Counted from the stretch's first letter, positions 1 to 7,537 are shown. The stretch: 12,730 bases of DNA from CAZAPZ01 sp964487285 (GCA_964487285.1 CAZAPZ010000040.1:1-12730); one strand, 5' to 3'. Translations and numbers: made by a program. Notes: generated by a model from the letters alone, not told the origin.

Positions 1-35
1 GGGCCGGAGGTTCTAACCAATTGAGCCATGGGCCC
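1..35 (-). tRNA. Partial tRNA gene, 5' portion only (anticodon not identifiable)
   Basis: Read on the minus strand, this begins with a seven-base acceptor strand GGGCCCA, then TG at positions 8-9. A D-arm of the standard form follows (GCTC, loop AATTGGTTA, GAAC), then the 5' side of an anticodon stem (TCCGG). The window ends at about position 34, so the anticodon, T-arm and 3' half are missing and the amino acid cannot be assigned. Two details are off consensus: C11 faces A24 in the D-stem, and position 33 reads C where U is nearly universal. It starts six bases after the fabF stop, so it may be co-transcribed with the fab operon. A degenerate tRNA or tRNA-like fragment is possible. Confidence 0.55.
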
Positions 36-41
36 GTTATT

Positions 42-1268
42 TCATACTTTGCTAAAAAGCAATACTGCGTTTGTTCCTCCAAACCCAAAAGAATTACTTA
101 CTGCAACATCAGCCGCCGCCTTTCTTGCACTGTTCGGAATGTAATCCAAGTCGCAAAGCGGATCAGGATTATCAAGGTTGATAGTAGGCGGGAAAATAGA
201 TTTGTCAAGAGCCATCGCAGTAATTACCGCCTCAATTCCACCTGCAGCTCCAAGCGTATGTCCAATAGAAGATTTAATTGAGCTTATTATTAAGTTTTTT
301 GCATGACTGGCAAATACGGATTTTATTGCTTCTGTTTCACCGATATCGTTCATAACAGTCGATGTGCCATGCGCATTTATATATCCTACCTTATCGGCGG
401 AAATTTTTGCATCATTAAGAGCGAGTTTCATAGCTTTTGCCGCTCCTTTGCCGTGTGGAGACGGAGCAACAATGTGATATGCATCACCGTTCATACCGAA
501 GCCCGCAAGTTCGGCATAAATATGAGCACCTCTTTTTTTTGCATGTTCATACTCTTCTAATACAACAATTCCGGCTCCTTCGCCAATAATAAAGCCATCT
601 CTATCTCTATCAAACGGTCTGCTTGCGGTTTTAGGATCATCGTTGCGTATTGATGAAAGTGTTTTTGAAGCTATAAATCCTGCAACAGCAAGCGGAGTTA
701 CTGCCGATTCCGCTCCTCCTGCGACAAATATATCAGTATCGCCGTATTGAATGGATCTTGCTGCAATACCTATGGAATGCGTTCCTGTTGCGCAAGCAGT
801 AACGATAGAGAAATTCGGACCTTGAAAGTTATATTTTATCGATACTCTGCACGATGACATATTTACAATAGACATAGGAATAAAAAACGGAGATACACCT
901 CTTTCTCCTCTTTTTTCCAATGCCAAACTGTATCGTTCTATAGCAGCAATTCCACCAATGCCGGAACCGATGGATACCCCAACTCTTTCAGGCGTATAAT
1001 TGGTTATTCCTGAATCTTCCCATGCCTCAATTGATGCACCAAGAGCATACTGAACGAAAAGATCCATTTTTTTTAATTCTTTTTTTTCAACAAAATTCGG
1101 TTTAAATTCTTTTATTTCTCCTGCAATTTTGCTCTTGAATTTCGTCGGGTCAAAATGTGTAATCTTTGACACCCCCGATTTGCCGCTAATTAAATTATCA
1201 AAACTCGTTTTAGCATCATTTCCGACAGGTGTTATTGCACCTACTCCTGTAATAACAACACGTCTCAA
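42..1268 (-). CDS. fabF: 3-oxoacyl-ACP synthase II (beta-ketoacyl-ACP synthase, FabF)
   Basis: This condensing enzyme elongates acyl-ACP by decarboxylating malonyl-ACP in cytoplasmic type II fatty acid synthesis. The 408-residue product has the usual FabF length. It shows the thiolase-fold catalytic triad: Cys159 in TACATGTHS, His300 in NAHGTST and His337 in KSSIGHTLGAAG, with the supporting Lys332. The glycine-rich GFGGTNA near the C-terminus is also typical. The start codon is TTG at 1268-1266. The protein begins RRVVITGVG exactly where the family begins, and an AGGGG ribosome binding site lies six bases upstream, so this rare start looks real. The gene is last in the fab operon, nine bases after acpP, and is followed six bases later by a tRNA. 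It could act on long or unsaturated chains as FabF does elsewhere; FabB-type specificity cannot be excluded from sequence alone. Confidence 0.96.
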   Translation of the reverse strand: MRRVVITGVGAITPVGNDAKTSFDNLISGKSGVSKITHFDPTKFKSKIAGEIKEFKPNFVEKKELKKMDLFVQYALGASIEAWEDSGITNYTPERVGVSIGSGIGGIAAIERYSLALEKRGERGVSPFFIPMSIVNMSSCRVSIKYNFQGPNFSIVTACATGTHSIGIAARSIQYGDTDIFVAGGAESAVTPLAVAGFIASKTLSSIRNDDPKTASRPFDRDRDGFIIGEGAGIVVLEEYEHAKKRGAHIYAELAGFGMNGDAYHIVAPSPHGKGAAKAMKLALNDAKISADKVGYINAHGTSTVMNDIGETEAIKSVFASHAKNLIISSIKSSIGHTLGAAGGIEAVITAMALDKSIFPPTINLDNPDPLCDLDYIPNSARKAAADVAVSNSFGFGGTNAVLLFSKV

Positions 1269-1277
1269 TTCTATCCC

Positions 1278-1511
1278 CTATGCTTTATGTTCTTTTACGT
1301 AGTCGATGGCGTTTTGAACGGTTCTTACTTTTTCAGCATCACTATCGGGTATTGAAACACCGAATTTCTCCTCTAACGCCATTACCAATTCAACAGTGTC
1401 AAGAGAATCGGCACCGAGGTCTTCTATAAATCTCGATTCGGATTTGACTTCTGATTCTTCAACACCCAATTGGTCAATAATAATTGCTCTTACATCACTT
1501 TCCAAACTCAT
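1278..1511 (-). CDS. acpP: Acyl carrier protein
   Basis: This is the small acidic carrier that holds growing acyl chains as thioesters on 4'-phosphopantetheine and shuttles them between all the Fab enzymes and PlsX. The 77-residue length is normal. The attachment Ser36 lies in the classic GADSLDTVELVMALEE motif, and the sequence is rich in Asp and Glu as expected. The start is supported by a very strong ribosome binding site, GGAGGAGG, immediately upstream, the best in the operon. This fits a protein needed in far larger amounts than its neighbours. It sits 55 bases after fabG and 9 bases before fabF, the standard place for acpP in fab clusters. No phosphopantetheinyl transferase is seen in the window. 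Confidence 0.97.
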   Translation of the reverse strand: MSLESDVRAIIIDQLGVEESEVKSESRFIEDLGADSLDTVELVMALEEKFGVSIPDSDAEKVRTVQNAIDYVKEHKA

Positions 1512-1523
1512 CTTTCCTCCTCC
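1512..1523 (-). promoter_or_regulatory. Very strong ribosome binding site of acpP
   Basis: On the minus strand the twelve bases before the acpP ATG read GGAGGAGGAAAG, a doubled Shine-Dalgarno core. Other junctions in this operon have weaker sites or rely on overlap. The site probably raises ACP translation above that of the surrounding enzymes. Confidence 0.7.
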
Positions 1524-1566
1524 ATGTTACCTTTAATAGTATTCTTTTACTTTTTCCGCTATCGGT

Positions 1567-2310
1567 TTATAAATGTAGTCCGCCGTCTATTCTTACAATA
1601 GTTCCCGTTATATAGCCGGAACTATCGGATAGTAAAAAGAGCACAAGATTAGCAACGTCTTCCGGCTTTCCAAATCTTTTCATGGGAATTTTTTGTATCA
1701 TGGCATCTCCTGCGGTTTCCTCTAACTGTTTTGTCATATCCGTTTTTATAAATCCGGGTGCTACTGCATTTACTCTTATATTTCGCGAGGCCAGTTCTTT
1801 TGCAAGAGCTTTAGTAAAGCCGATAACTCCTGCTTTGCTGGCAGCATATGCAGTTTGTCCGCCTCCGCCGTCCTCGCCAATAATGGAGCTTACGTTCACT
1901 ATACTGCCAAATCGGTTTTTTATCATGCCTCTAACCACTACTTTTGCTATCATCATACCCGAAATTAGATTAATATCAATCGTATTTTTAATATCTTTTA
2001 AAGGTGACAAAACCAATAGATTATCTTTTGTTATGCCGGCATTATTTACGAGATAATCTATATTACCGACTTTAGATCTGATCTCTTTCACTGAATTCTC
2101 AATAGATTCGATATCCGATAGGTCGAATTTCGCGGCTATTGCAATTTTGCCGGATGCTTTTGATTTGGCAACGATGGACTCAGCCAAGCTGTCGCTATGC
2201 GCATATCCTATAATCACGGTTATGCCGTTTTCCAATAGTTTTTCCGCAATAGCTTTCCCTATGCCCCTTGTTGCACCTGTTACAAGTGCTGTTTTGCCTG
2301 TAAATTTCAT
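1567..2310 (-). CDS. fabG: 3-oxoacyl-ACP reductase (FabG)
   Basis: FabG is an NADPH-dependent short-chain dehydrogenase that reduces 3-ketoacyl-ACP to 3-hydroxyacyl-ACP after each condensation. The 247-residue product has the Rossmann cofactor motif TGATRGIG (residues 11-18), NNAG (89-92), the structural Asn114, and the catalytic residues Ser142, Tyr155 and Lys159 in the YAASK context. PGFIKTDMT and the C-terminal YITGTIVRIDGG are typical of FabG rather than of other SDR enzymes. Its ATG overlaps the fabD stop as ATGA (four bases), implying translational coupling. Its place between fabD and acpP makes the FabG assignment firm within the very broad SDR family. Confidence 0.95.
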   Translation of the reverse strand: MKFTGKTALVTGATRGIGKAIAEKLLENGITVIIGYAHSDSLAESIVAKSKASGKIAIAAKFDLSDIESIENSVKEIRSKVGNIDYLVNNAGITKDNLLVLSPLKDIKNTIDINLISGMMIAKVVVRGMIKNRFGSIVNVSSIIGEDGGGGQTAYAASKAGVIGFTKALAKELASRNIRVNAVAPGFIKTDMTKQLEETAGDAMIQKIPMKRFGKPEDVANLVLFLLSDSSGYITGTIVRIDGGLHL

Positions 2311-3236
2311 TTTTCTTTAGATAAAAAGTTTGTTATATCGCTCTTATCGCGAATATTTACGACATTAATTGTTTTGTCAATTCTGCGGATAAGACCTTTT
2401 AAGACCGATCCAGGACCTATTTCTATCATAGATTTCGAGAATCTCTTCGCCGTGTTTATATTATCCATCCATCTTACCGGGCTAACTATTTGATCTAATA
2501 ATAATTTTTTTATATTTGTTAGAGACAGGCTCTTTGAAGAACTGTTTTCTATGACAGGAAATTCAGGTTTATGGAATTTAGTATTTTCGATATAAGGTTC
2601 AAGTTCGTGCTTAGCAGAGTCCATAAGCTTGCAGTGAAATGGAGCCGAAACAGGCAGCATAATCAGTTTAAATCGGTCTTTCAGCAAATTTTCAACATAT
2701 TTAACACCATCGGCTGTTCCGGAGATTACCTGCTGGTTTGGTCCGTTATAATTTGCTATATCACAATAAAATCCGTTTGATTTGGCAATGCTGCACCCCT
2801 CTTGGACCGGATCAATTGGAGCTATAACCGCAGCCATAGATCCTGTTCCTACGGGTGTCGCTTCCTGCATAAATTTTCCTCTTAAATAAGTTAGTTTGAC
2901 AGCCGATGCAAAGCTCAAAGATTTGCTTGCTACGAGAGCTGAGTATTCACCAAGGCTGTGTCCCAAAGCTCCAACTATAGAAATTGCGATTCGAGAACTG
3001 ATTATTGACCAGATTGCAAAACCGGTTGTAAGTATGGCCGGTTGAGCGTTTGCTGTCATTGCAAGTTCCGATTCAGGTCCATTTAAAATCAAATTTTTTA
3101 AATCCATTTTAAGAATATCAGACGCTTCTTCATAAAGCTTATTTATCTCAGGGAATTGCTTAAAAAGATCGCGGCCCATTCCGACAAATTGAGATCCCTG
3201 ACCGGGAAAAAGTAACACCATATCTGTATGATTCAT
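2307..3236 (-). CDS. fabD: Malonyl-CoA:ACP transacylase (FabD)
   Basis: FabD moves malonyl from CoA to ACP, supplying the extender unit for FabH and FabF. The 309-residue protein opens with LLFPGQGSQ, has the nucleophile Ser94 in GHSLGEYSAL, the substrate-carboxylate Arg119 in LRGKFMQ, and the catalytic His201 in APFHC. IEIGPGSVLKGLI near the C-terminus is also diagnostic. The start at 3236 has only a weak ribosome binding site. It follows a 52-base gap after fabK, the widest inside the otherwise tight plsX-fabD block. A second in-frame ATG five codons later is no better supported. The 3' end overlaps fabG by four bases. Confidence 0.95.
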   Translation of the reverse strand: MNHTDMVLLFPGQGSQFVGMGRDLFKQFPEINKLYEEASDILKMDLKNLILNGPESELAMTANAQPAILTTGFAIWSIISSRIAISIVGALGHSLGEYSALVASKSLSFASAVKLTYLRGKFMQEATPVGTGSMAAVIAPIDPVQEGCSIAKSNGFYCDIANYNGPNQQVISGTADGVKYVENLLKDRFKLIMLPVSAPFHCKLMDSAKHELEPYIENTKFHKPEFPVIENSSSKSLSLTNIKKLLLDQIVSPVRWMDNINTAKRFSKSMIEIGPGSVLKGLIRRIDKTINVVNIRDKSDITNFLSKEK

Positions 3237-3288
3237 CTTAGAGATTTTGTAAAATTAAGGTACACGCTATCCTTGTAGTAAAATCTTG

Positions 3289-4245
3289 TTAATGGTCAAA
3301 CTGACAAAGTTTTAAAAGAGTGTCATTTGCCTGATTTATAATATCGGCAACAATGGTTTTAACAGGCTTTATCCGGTGTACAATACCCGCACATTGACCT
3401 ATCATCACCGATCCGTTTACCACATCTCCATCTTGTGCCGCCAATTTTAGTTTTCCTTCCCCGAATTCCTCCAATGCTTCAATAGAAGCACCTCCTGCTT
3501 CCAATTTCATAAATTCTCTTGCAAGTCTATTCTTTGCTATTCTTACAGGATGACCTGTTGTGCGACCGGTTACAACGGTAGCTCTGTCATTCGCATCTAT
3601 TATTTTATTTTTATAGTTTTGTGCAATATTGCATTCATCGGATGCAATAAATCTTGTTCCCATCTGAATTCCTTGTGCGCCAAGAGCCATAGCGGCAATC
3701 ATTCCTCTTCCATCGGCAATACCGCCTGCCGCAATGACAGGTATAGAAACCGCATCTACTACTTGAGGTATTAGAGGCATGCTATGAAGCTCGCCTATAT
3801 GCCCTCCCGATTCGCCTCCTTCGGCAATTAACATATCAATTCCTGTTCTTTCCATTCTTTTTGCTAATGCAACAGAAGCAATAACAGGTATAACTTTTAT
3901 GCCTTTTTTTTGGAATTTTTCCATATATTTACCAGGATTACCTGCACCGGTTGTCACAACTTTTACAGAACTGTGTCTTAATATGGCAGCTACTACATCA
4001 TCTACAAAAGGTGAAAGCAGCATTACATTAACACCAAACGGTTTATTGGTTCTTTTCTCAGTCTCTATAATGCGTTTTTCAACCCAGTCGCCCGGAGCAG
4101 TTCCGGATGCAATAATACCAAGACATCCGGCTTCGGATACGGCACTTACAAGATATTCATCTGATACCCAAGCCATACCTCCCTGAAATATTGGGTAGTT
4201 TATGCCTAATATATCGCATATTTTTGTTCGCAGTGAACTTACCAT
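3289..4245 (-). CDS. fabK: Enoyl-ACP reductase II, FMN-dependent (FabK)
   Basis: FabK performs the last reduction of the elongation cycle, converting trans-2-enoyl-ACP to acyl-ACP with FMN and NAD(P)H. It is a TIM-barrel flavoprotein of the nitronate monooxygenase/FabK family, unrelated to FabI. The 318-residue protein starts with a typical CDILGINYPIFQGGMAWVS. It also has GVNVMLLSPF, the AEGGESGGHIG motif (residues 141-151, including His149), IAAGGIADGRG and GAQGIQMGTRFIA for phosphate and FMN binding. The ATG overlaps the fabH stop by seven bases. A 2-nitropropane dioxygenase-like role is possible for this superfamily, but a place between fabH and fabD strongly favours FabK. No FabI, FabL or FabV gene is seen in the window. 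Confidence 0.93.
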   Translation of the reverse strand: MVSSLRTKICDILGINYPIFQGGMAWVSDEYLVSAVSEAGCLGIIASGTAPGDWVEKRIIETEKRTNKPFGVNVMLLSPFVDDVVAAILRHSSVKVVTTGAGNPGKYMEKFQKKGIKVIPVIASVALAKRMERTGIDMLIAEGGESGGHIGELHSMPLIPQVVDAVSIPVIAAGGIADGRGMIAAMALGAQGIQMGTRFIASDECNIAQNYKNKIIDANDRATVVTGRTTGHPVRIAKNRLAREFMKLEAGGASIEALEEFGEGKLKLAAQDGDVVNGSVMIGQCAGIVHRIKPVKTIVADIINQANDTLLKLCQFDH

Positions 4246-5210
4246 TGGATTAACATTGCTCCCCAGCTCAGACTGGCACCAAAAGCGTTAAGTAGAACCG
4301 TATCACCCGTTTTAATTCTATCGGATTCGATAGCCTCGTTTAAAGCCAACGGTATTGATGCTCCGGCAGTGTTGCCATGATGGTCAATAGTTACAACACA
4401 TTTTTCAAACGGTATATTCAATCTTTTTACAACCGATGAAATTATTCTTGCATTAGATTGATGAGGTATTACTACATCAATATCATCATTATCAATTTTT
4501 GACTTTTTAATTACCGAATTACATACCTCTTCGAGATGCCTAACGGCAATCTTGAAGGTATCATGCCCTTCCATATGAATTTTGTTATAGTTGCCTTTAG
4601 GAGCATGAAATGTTCCATTGCCCGGCACAATCATGAGATACGCATAATCACCATTGGCATGTATTTCCGAATTTATAATACCGCTTTTACCGTCATCTCG
4701 TGATAATATCACAGCCCCTGCACCATCTCCAAATATTATAGCCTGGCTTCTGTCTTCCCAATTTACTACTCTGGACAACAGTTCTGCCCCTACAACAAGA
4801 ATGGTTTTTGCTTGTCCCGATCTTATGTATGCGTTTGCAGTAGTCATAGAATATAAAAATCCAGAGCAAGCCGCATTAAGATCTAAAGCACCGCATCCGG
4901 TATTTCCAATACCGAGTTTTCTTTGCAAATGAAGCGCTGTTGCAGGAAGTTCCATATCAGGCGTGCAGGTACCAACTATTATCATATCAATTTTGTCAGC
5001 CGATATACCGGCTCTTTTGAGCGCCATTTTACTTGCTTCGTATGCAAGATCCGATGTCACCTGGTTTTCATCTGCAATATGCCTTTCTTTTATACCGGTT
5101 CGTTTTGTTATCCATTCGTCAGATGTATCCATTTTCTTTTCGAGATCAAAATTAGTAAGAATTTTTTCAGGCAAATATCCACCTGTTGCAATTATTCTTG
5201 ACTTATACAT
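4239..5210 (-). CDS. fabH: 3-oxoacyl-ACP synthase III (FabH)
   Basis: FabH condenses an acyl-CoA primer with malonyl-ACP and so starts fatty acid synthesis. Its primer choice sets straight or branched chains. The 323-residue protein carries the catalytic triad Cys115 (DLNAACSGF), His250 (IPHQSN) and Asn280 (HHGNTAGAS). It also has DEWITKRTGIKERH and GDGAGAVIL, both diagnostic of KASIII. The ATG at 5210 lies five bases after the plsX stop with an AAGGAT ribosome binding site at good distance. The C-terminal LLNAFGASLSWGAMLIQW matches the family end, so the gene is complete. Primer specificity cannot be read from the sequence by eye. Confidence 0.96.
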   Translation of the reverse strand: MYKSRIIATGGYLPEKILTNFDLEKKMDTSDEWITKRTGIKERHIADENQVTSDLAYEASKMALKRAGISADKIDMIIVGTCTPDMELPATALHLQRKLGIGNTGCGALDLNAACSGFLYSMTTANAYIRSGQAKTILVVGAELLSRVVNWEDRSQAIIFGDGAGAVILSRDDGKSGIINSEIHANGDYAYLMIVPGNGTFHAPKGNYNKIHMEGHDTFKIAVRHLEEVCNSVIKKSKIDNDDIDVVIPHQSNARIISSVVKRLNIPFEKCVVTIDHHGNTAGASIPLALNEAIESDRIKTGDTVLLNAFGASLSWGAMLIQW

Positions 5211-5215
5211 TTTGT

Positions 5216-6217
5216 TTATCCTTTTAGCATCTGTTTCTGTATATCATTTTCAATCATCTCATTCATCTTGTTTTTAACTAAATTAGTAGCGACTCGGATA
5301 GAATTCATAACGGCTTCGGACCTGCTTCTTCCATGACCGATTATTCCTATACCCCTTATTCCAAGAAGCGGAGCACCGCCAAAATGTTCATATCCAATCC
5401 GCATTTTTATTTTTTTGAATGCAGCCCTATTAAAGATATAGCCTATTTTATACCATAAATTTTTTGACATTTCACTTTTAATAAAATATCCAACAGCTTC
5501 GGAAGCACCTTCGCTTGCCTTAAGTAGTATATTTCCTGAGAATCCATCGCATACGAGTACATCGCACCTGCCTTCAAACACCTCGCCTCCCTCAACATTT
5601 CCGATAAAATTAAGATCTGATTTGACAAGAAGTTCAAATGCCGCACGAGTAAGCTCGTTTCCCTTACCCGATTCTTCCCCGTTGCTTAGAATGCCGATTC
5701 TCGGGTTAATAATTTTTTGGGTATTTTTCATATATGCAGATCCCATTATACCAAATTGTAGCAGGTAGTTTGGCTTGCAGTCAACATTTGCACCTGCATC
5801 AACTACAACAACCGAACCTTTTCTCGTTGGCAGAATGGCTCCTATTGCCGGTCTCGCAACTCCCTTAAGGCGTCTTAGATTCAGAGCTGATGCCACCATA
5901 ACGGCACCTGAATTTCCTGCAGATACGAAAGCCGATGCTATTTTATTTTTGACTAAATCTACGCACTTTACAATAGAACTACTCTTCTTTTCATTGAGGA
6001 CTATCGTCGGATGGTCATCCATAGATACTTCGCTTTCCGTATTAATTACTTTTATTTTTTCCAATGGATAATCAAGAACTCTAAGTTCTTTGAGAATATT
6101 CTTTTCTCTTCCCACCAGCAGTATATTGCTTTTCAATCTCTTAACAGCTTGTATTGCGCCTAAAACGATTTCATGAGGAGCTCTGTCTCCTCCCATGGCA
6201 TCAACTGCTATCCACAT
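5216..6217 (-). CDS. plsX: Acyl-ACP:phosphate acyltransferase (PlsX)
   Basis: PlsX converts acyl-ACP to acyl-phosphate, the donor used by the membrane enzyme PlsY to acylate glycerol-3-phosphate, and so links fatty acid synthesis to phospholipids. The 333-residue form begins WIAVDAMGGD, as the family does. It contains SAGNSGAVM, GILSNGEESGKG, CDGFSGNILLKASEG and HFGGAPLLGIRGIGIIGHG in order. A longer in-frame reading to 6304 would add 29 residues that overlap rpmF and resemble nothing in PlsX, so the ATG at 6217 is chosen. It lies five bases after the rpmF stop, the conserved rpmF-plsX-fabH arrangement. No membrane segment is seen; PlsX is known as a peripheral membrane protein. Confidence 0.95.
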   Translation of the reverse strand: MWIAVDAMGGDRAPHEIVLGAIQAVKRLKSNILLVGREKNILKELRVLDYPLEKIKVINTESEVSMDDHPTIVLNEKKSSSIVKCVDLVKNKIASAFVSAGNSGAVMVASALNLRRLKGVARPAIGAILPTRKGSVVVVDAGANVDCKPNYLLQFGIMGSAYMKNTQKIINPRIGILSNGEESGKGNELTRAAFELLVKSDLNFIGNVEGGEVFEGRCDVLVCDGFSGNILLKASEGASEAVGYFIKSEMSKNLWYKIGYIFNRAAFKKIKMRIGYEHFGGAPLLGIRGIGIIGHGRSRSEAVMNSIRVATNLVKNKMNEMIENDIQKQMLKG

Positions 6218-6222
6218 AATTT

Positions 6223-6399
6223 TTAGGATACCTCTATAACTTTCCTGCCCTTGTAATATCCGCAGCTTTGGCAGACATGATGTGCTATTTTCGGTTCGTG
6301 ACAATTATTGCATGCAACAACGGTAGGCTTAGCTACTTTCCAGTTTGCCCTTCTCTTTTTTGATCTTGCCTTATAATGACGCCTTTTTGGTAAAGCCAT
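6223..6399 (-). CDS. rpmF: 50S ribosomal protein L32 (zinc-ribbon form)
   Basis: This is a component of the large ribosomal subunit. The 58-residue product begins MALPKRRHYKARSKKRR, the typical basic L32 N-terminus. It has four cysteines (Cys30, Cys33, Cys43, Cys46) in a CxxC-x9-CxxC arrangement, so it is the zinc-binding paralogue type rather than the cysteine-free type. The start is preceded by GAGAGG at good spacing. rpmF followed directly by plsX is a conserved arrangement in many bacteria. The usual upstream partner yceD (DUF177) is absent and ndk lies upstream instead. A candidate promoter at 6471-6499 would make rpmF the first gene of the fab transcript. Confidence 0.95.
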   Translation of the reverse strand: MALPKRRHYKARSKKRRANWKVAKPTVVACNNCHEPKIAHHVCQSCGYYKGRKVIEVS

Positions 6400-6470
6400 T
6401 TCTACCTCTCTTTTATAAATTCAGTAATTTTTCTAATAATCTTTCCATTGTAACTCTCATAGGACATAAG

Positions 6471-6499
6471 ATTAATACGCTAAAAAAAGTGTTTGTCAA
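6471..6499 (-). promoter_or_regulatory. Candidate sigma-70 promoter for the rpmF-plsX-fab operon
   Basis: On the minus strand a perfect TTGACA (6499-6494) overlaps the ndk stop codon. Seventeen bases later comes ATTAAT (6476-6471), or TATTAA with a 16-base spacer. Transcription would start near 6464 and give a leader of about 65 bases before rpmF. The -10 box matches consensus at only four of six positions. The location, in the only sizeable gap (96 bases) between ndk and the fab genes, supports it. Confidence 0.5.
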
Positions 6500-6909
6500 G
6501 TAGTTGCAACTTCAGGGAAAAAGAATATTATTTCATTTTTTGCAGTCTCCGGTGCATCGGAGCCATGTATTGCATTATGCTCTATATTCGATCCGTAAAG
6601 ATTTCGAATCGTACCCTCATCTGCTTTAGCGGGGTCGGTCGCTCCCATAATATTTCTATATCGTGCGATGGCGTTTTTGCCTTGTATTACCATTGGAATG
6701 ATTTCTCCGCTTGACATAAAATCGGTGAGACTATTATAAAACGGTTTCTCATTGTGAACGGCATAAAATTTTTCGGCTTGACTTTTAGTTAATATAATTT
6801 TTTTGATAGCAACTATTTGAAGGCCTGATTGTTCTATCAGATCAATAATTTTACCGCTGTTTCTTGCTTTTACAGAATCAGGTTTAATAATTCCAAGTGT
6901 TGTTTCCAT
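6496..6909 (-). CDS. ndk: Nucleoside diphosphate kinase
   Basis: This cytoplasmic enzyme passes the gamma phosphate of ATP to nucleoside diphosphates through a phosphohistidine, balancing the NTP and dNTP pools. The 137-residue protein has the usual bacterial length. It has Lys9 in GIIKPD, the YRNIMGATDP nucleotide-binding segment and the catalytic His115 in NAIHGSD, followed by the expected C-terminal helix and FFFPEV. The ATG is two bases after the stop of the upstream zinc ribbon gene, so the two are co-transcribed. The stop codon overlaps the -35 box of the candidate rpmF promoter. Confidence 0.96.
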   Translation of the reverse strand: METTLGIIKPDSVKARNSGKIIDLIEQSGLQIVAIKKIILTKSQAEKFYAVHNEKPFYNSLTDFMSSGEIIPMVIQGKNAIARYRNIMGATDPAKADEGTIRNLYGSNIEHNAIHGSDAPETAKNEIIFFFPEVATT

Positions 6910-6911
6910 AA

Positions 6912-7217
6912 TTAAGCCGCCCTTTCACTATCGCTTTTGGCATCGTTTTTAACGCTGCTTTTAACATCTTTTTTTGTCTGCTTTTTCTTTGTTTTTGTAC
7001 TCGCTGTTTCATCATGAACATTATTTAGGCATGATGGTTTGCTTGCGTAGTCTGTAGCATACCATCCCGATCCCTTTAAAATAAATGACGAATGCGTTAT
7101 AGCTTTGTGCACAACTTTACCGCATTCAGGGCAGCCTTCTATTGGATGGTCACTCACTTTTTGAAGTTCTTCAAACTTATATCCACAACTTTCACAAACA
7201 TATTTATAAATCGGCAT
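6912..7217 (-). CDS. FmdB-family zinc ribbon protein
   Basis: This is a small protein of the FmdB family, whose founding member was described as a regulator of formamidase. Its general role is not settled. The 101-residue product begins MPIYKYVCESCGYKFE with two CxxC pairs (Cys8/Cys11 and Cys29/Cys32) forming a zinc ribbon. SFILKGSGWYATDY, typical of the family, follows. The last 30 residues or so form a Lys/Ser/Asp-rich, probably disordered tail. The ATG at 7217 is preferred over an in-frame ATG at 7235, because that earlier codon lies in the GGAGG ribosome binding site used by 7217. The start overlaps the DUF167 stop as TAATG, so the two are probably translationally coupled. Confidence 0.88.
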   Translation of the reverse strand: MPIYKYVCESCGYKFEELQKVSDHPIEGCPECGKVVHKAITHSSFILKGSGWYATDYASKPSCLNNVHDETASTKTKKKQTKKDVKSSVKNDAKSDSERAA

Positions 7218-7501
7218 TAAATTTTTATCCTCCAAGCATTTAATTGTTTTTCTGTTATTCCGTCAACCTCTATCAGCTTATTGCGGCTTTTATGACCGCT
7301 AAATACATTGATGCGACCCTTTGCAATTTTAAGCTCTTTTGCAATAATTTCAAGCAATTGGCGGTTAGCAAGACCTTTTTGAGGTGATGCAGTAAGTTTA
7401 ATTGTTAAATTGCCGTCGCTTCTTTCAACGGCTATTCTACTTGCATTCGGCTTAACATGAACAACAAATCTAACATTTCCTGATTCGGTAACTTTAGCCA
7501 T
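7217..7501 (-). CDS. DUF167 / YggU-like protein (UPF0235)
   Basis: This is a small conserved protein of unknown function in the family of E. coli YggU. The 94-residue product has the family pattern: VRFVVHVKPNASR near the start, LTIKLTASPQKGLANRQLLEIIAKEL in the middle, and INVFSGHKSRNKLIEV toward the end. The start is uncertain. ATG at 7501 fits the family best but has a ribosome binding site (AGGCGG) rather far away. A TTG three codons upstream (7510) would place AGG about eight bases off. An ATG at 7588 would add a 29-residue extension unlike the family and would run through the divergent promoter, so it was not used. It is probably the first gene of a DUF167-fmdB-ndk unit. Confidence 0.85.
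   Translation of the reverse strand: MAKVTESGNVRFVVHVKPNASRIAVERSDGNLTIKLTASPQKGLANRQLLEIIAKELKIAKGRINVFSGHKSRNKLIEVDGITEKQLNAWRIKI
7229..7233 (-). promoter_or_regulatory. Ribosome binding site that fixes the FmdB-family start
   Basis: GGAGG on the minus strand lies eleven bases before the ATG at 7217 and is itself part of the codons that would follow the alternative ATG at 7235. It therefore serves 7217 and argues against the longer reading. Confidence 0.7.
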
Positions 7502-7509
7502 CCGATGCA

Positions 7510-7537
7510 ACTTTACCGCCTCAATAAAAAATGTCAA
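7510..7537 (-). promoter_or_regulatory. Candidate sigma-70 promoter for DUF167-fmdB-ndk
   Basis: A perfect TTGACA (7537-7532) is followed after 16 bases by TAAAGT (7515-7510), a four-of-six -10 match. Transcription would start near 7503, almost on the ATG at 7501, so the message would have essentially no leader if both calls are right. The same ten bases, CTACTTGACA, occur at the candidate rpmF promoter. Either the -10 is elsewhere or translation is leaderless. Confidence 0.4.

Noticed and set aside
1682..2056. Open frame of 124 codons on the plus strand inside fabG
   Set aside because: It is antisense to a well-supported gene, shows no family motif, and follows from the codon pattern of the gene beneath it. 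The same applies to the other antisense frames over fabF, fabD, fabK, fabH, plsX and the EAL gene.
6218..6304. N-terminal extension of plsX by 29 residues
   Set aside because: It would overlap rpmF in another frame and does not resemble PlsX, whose family starts at the chosen ATG.
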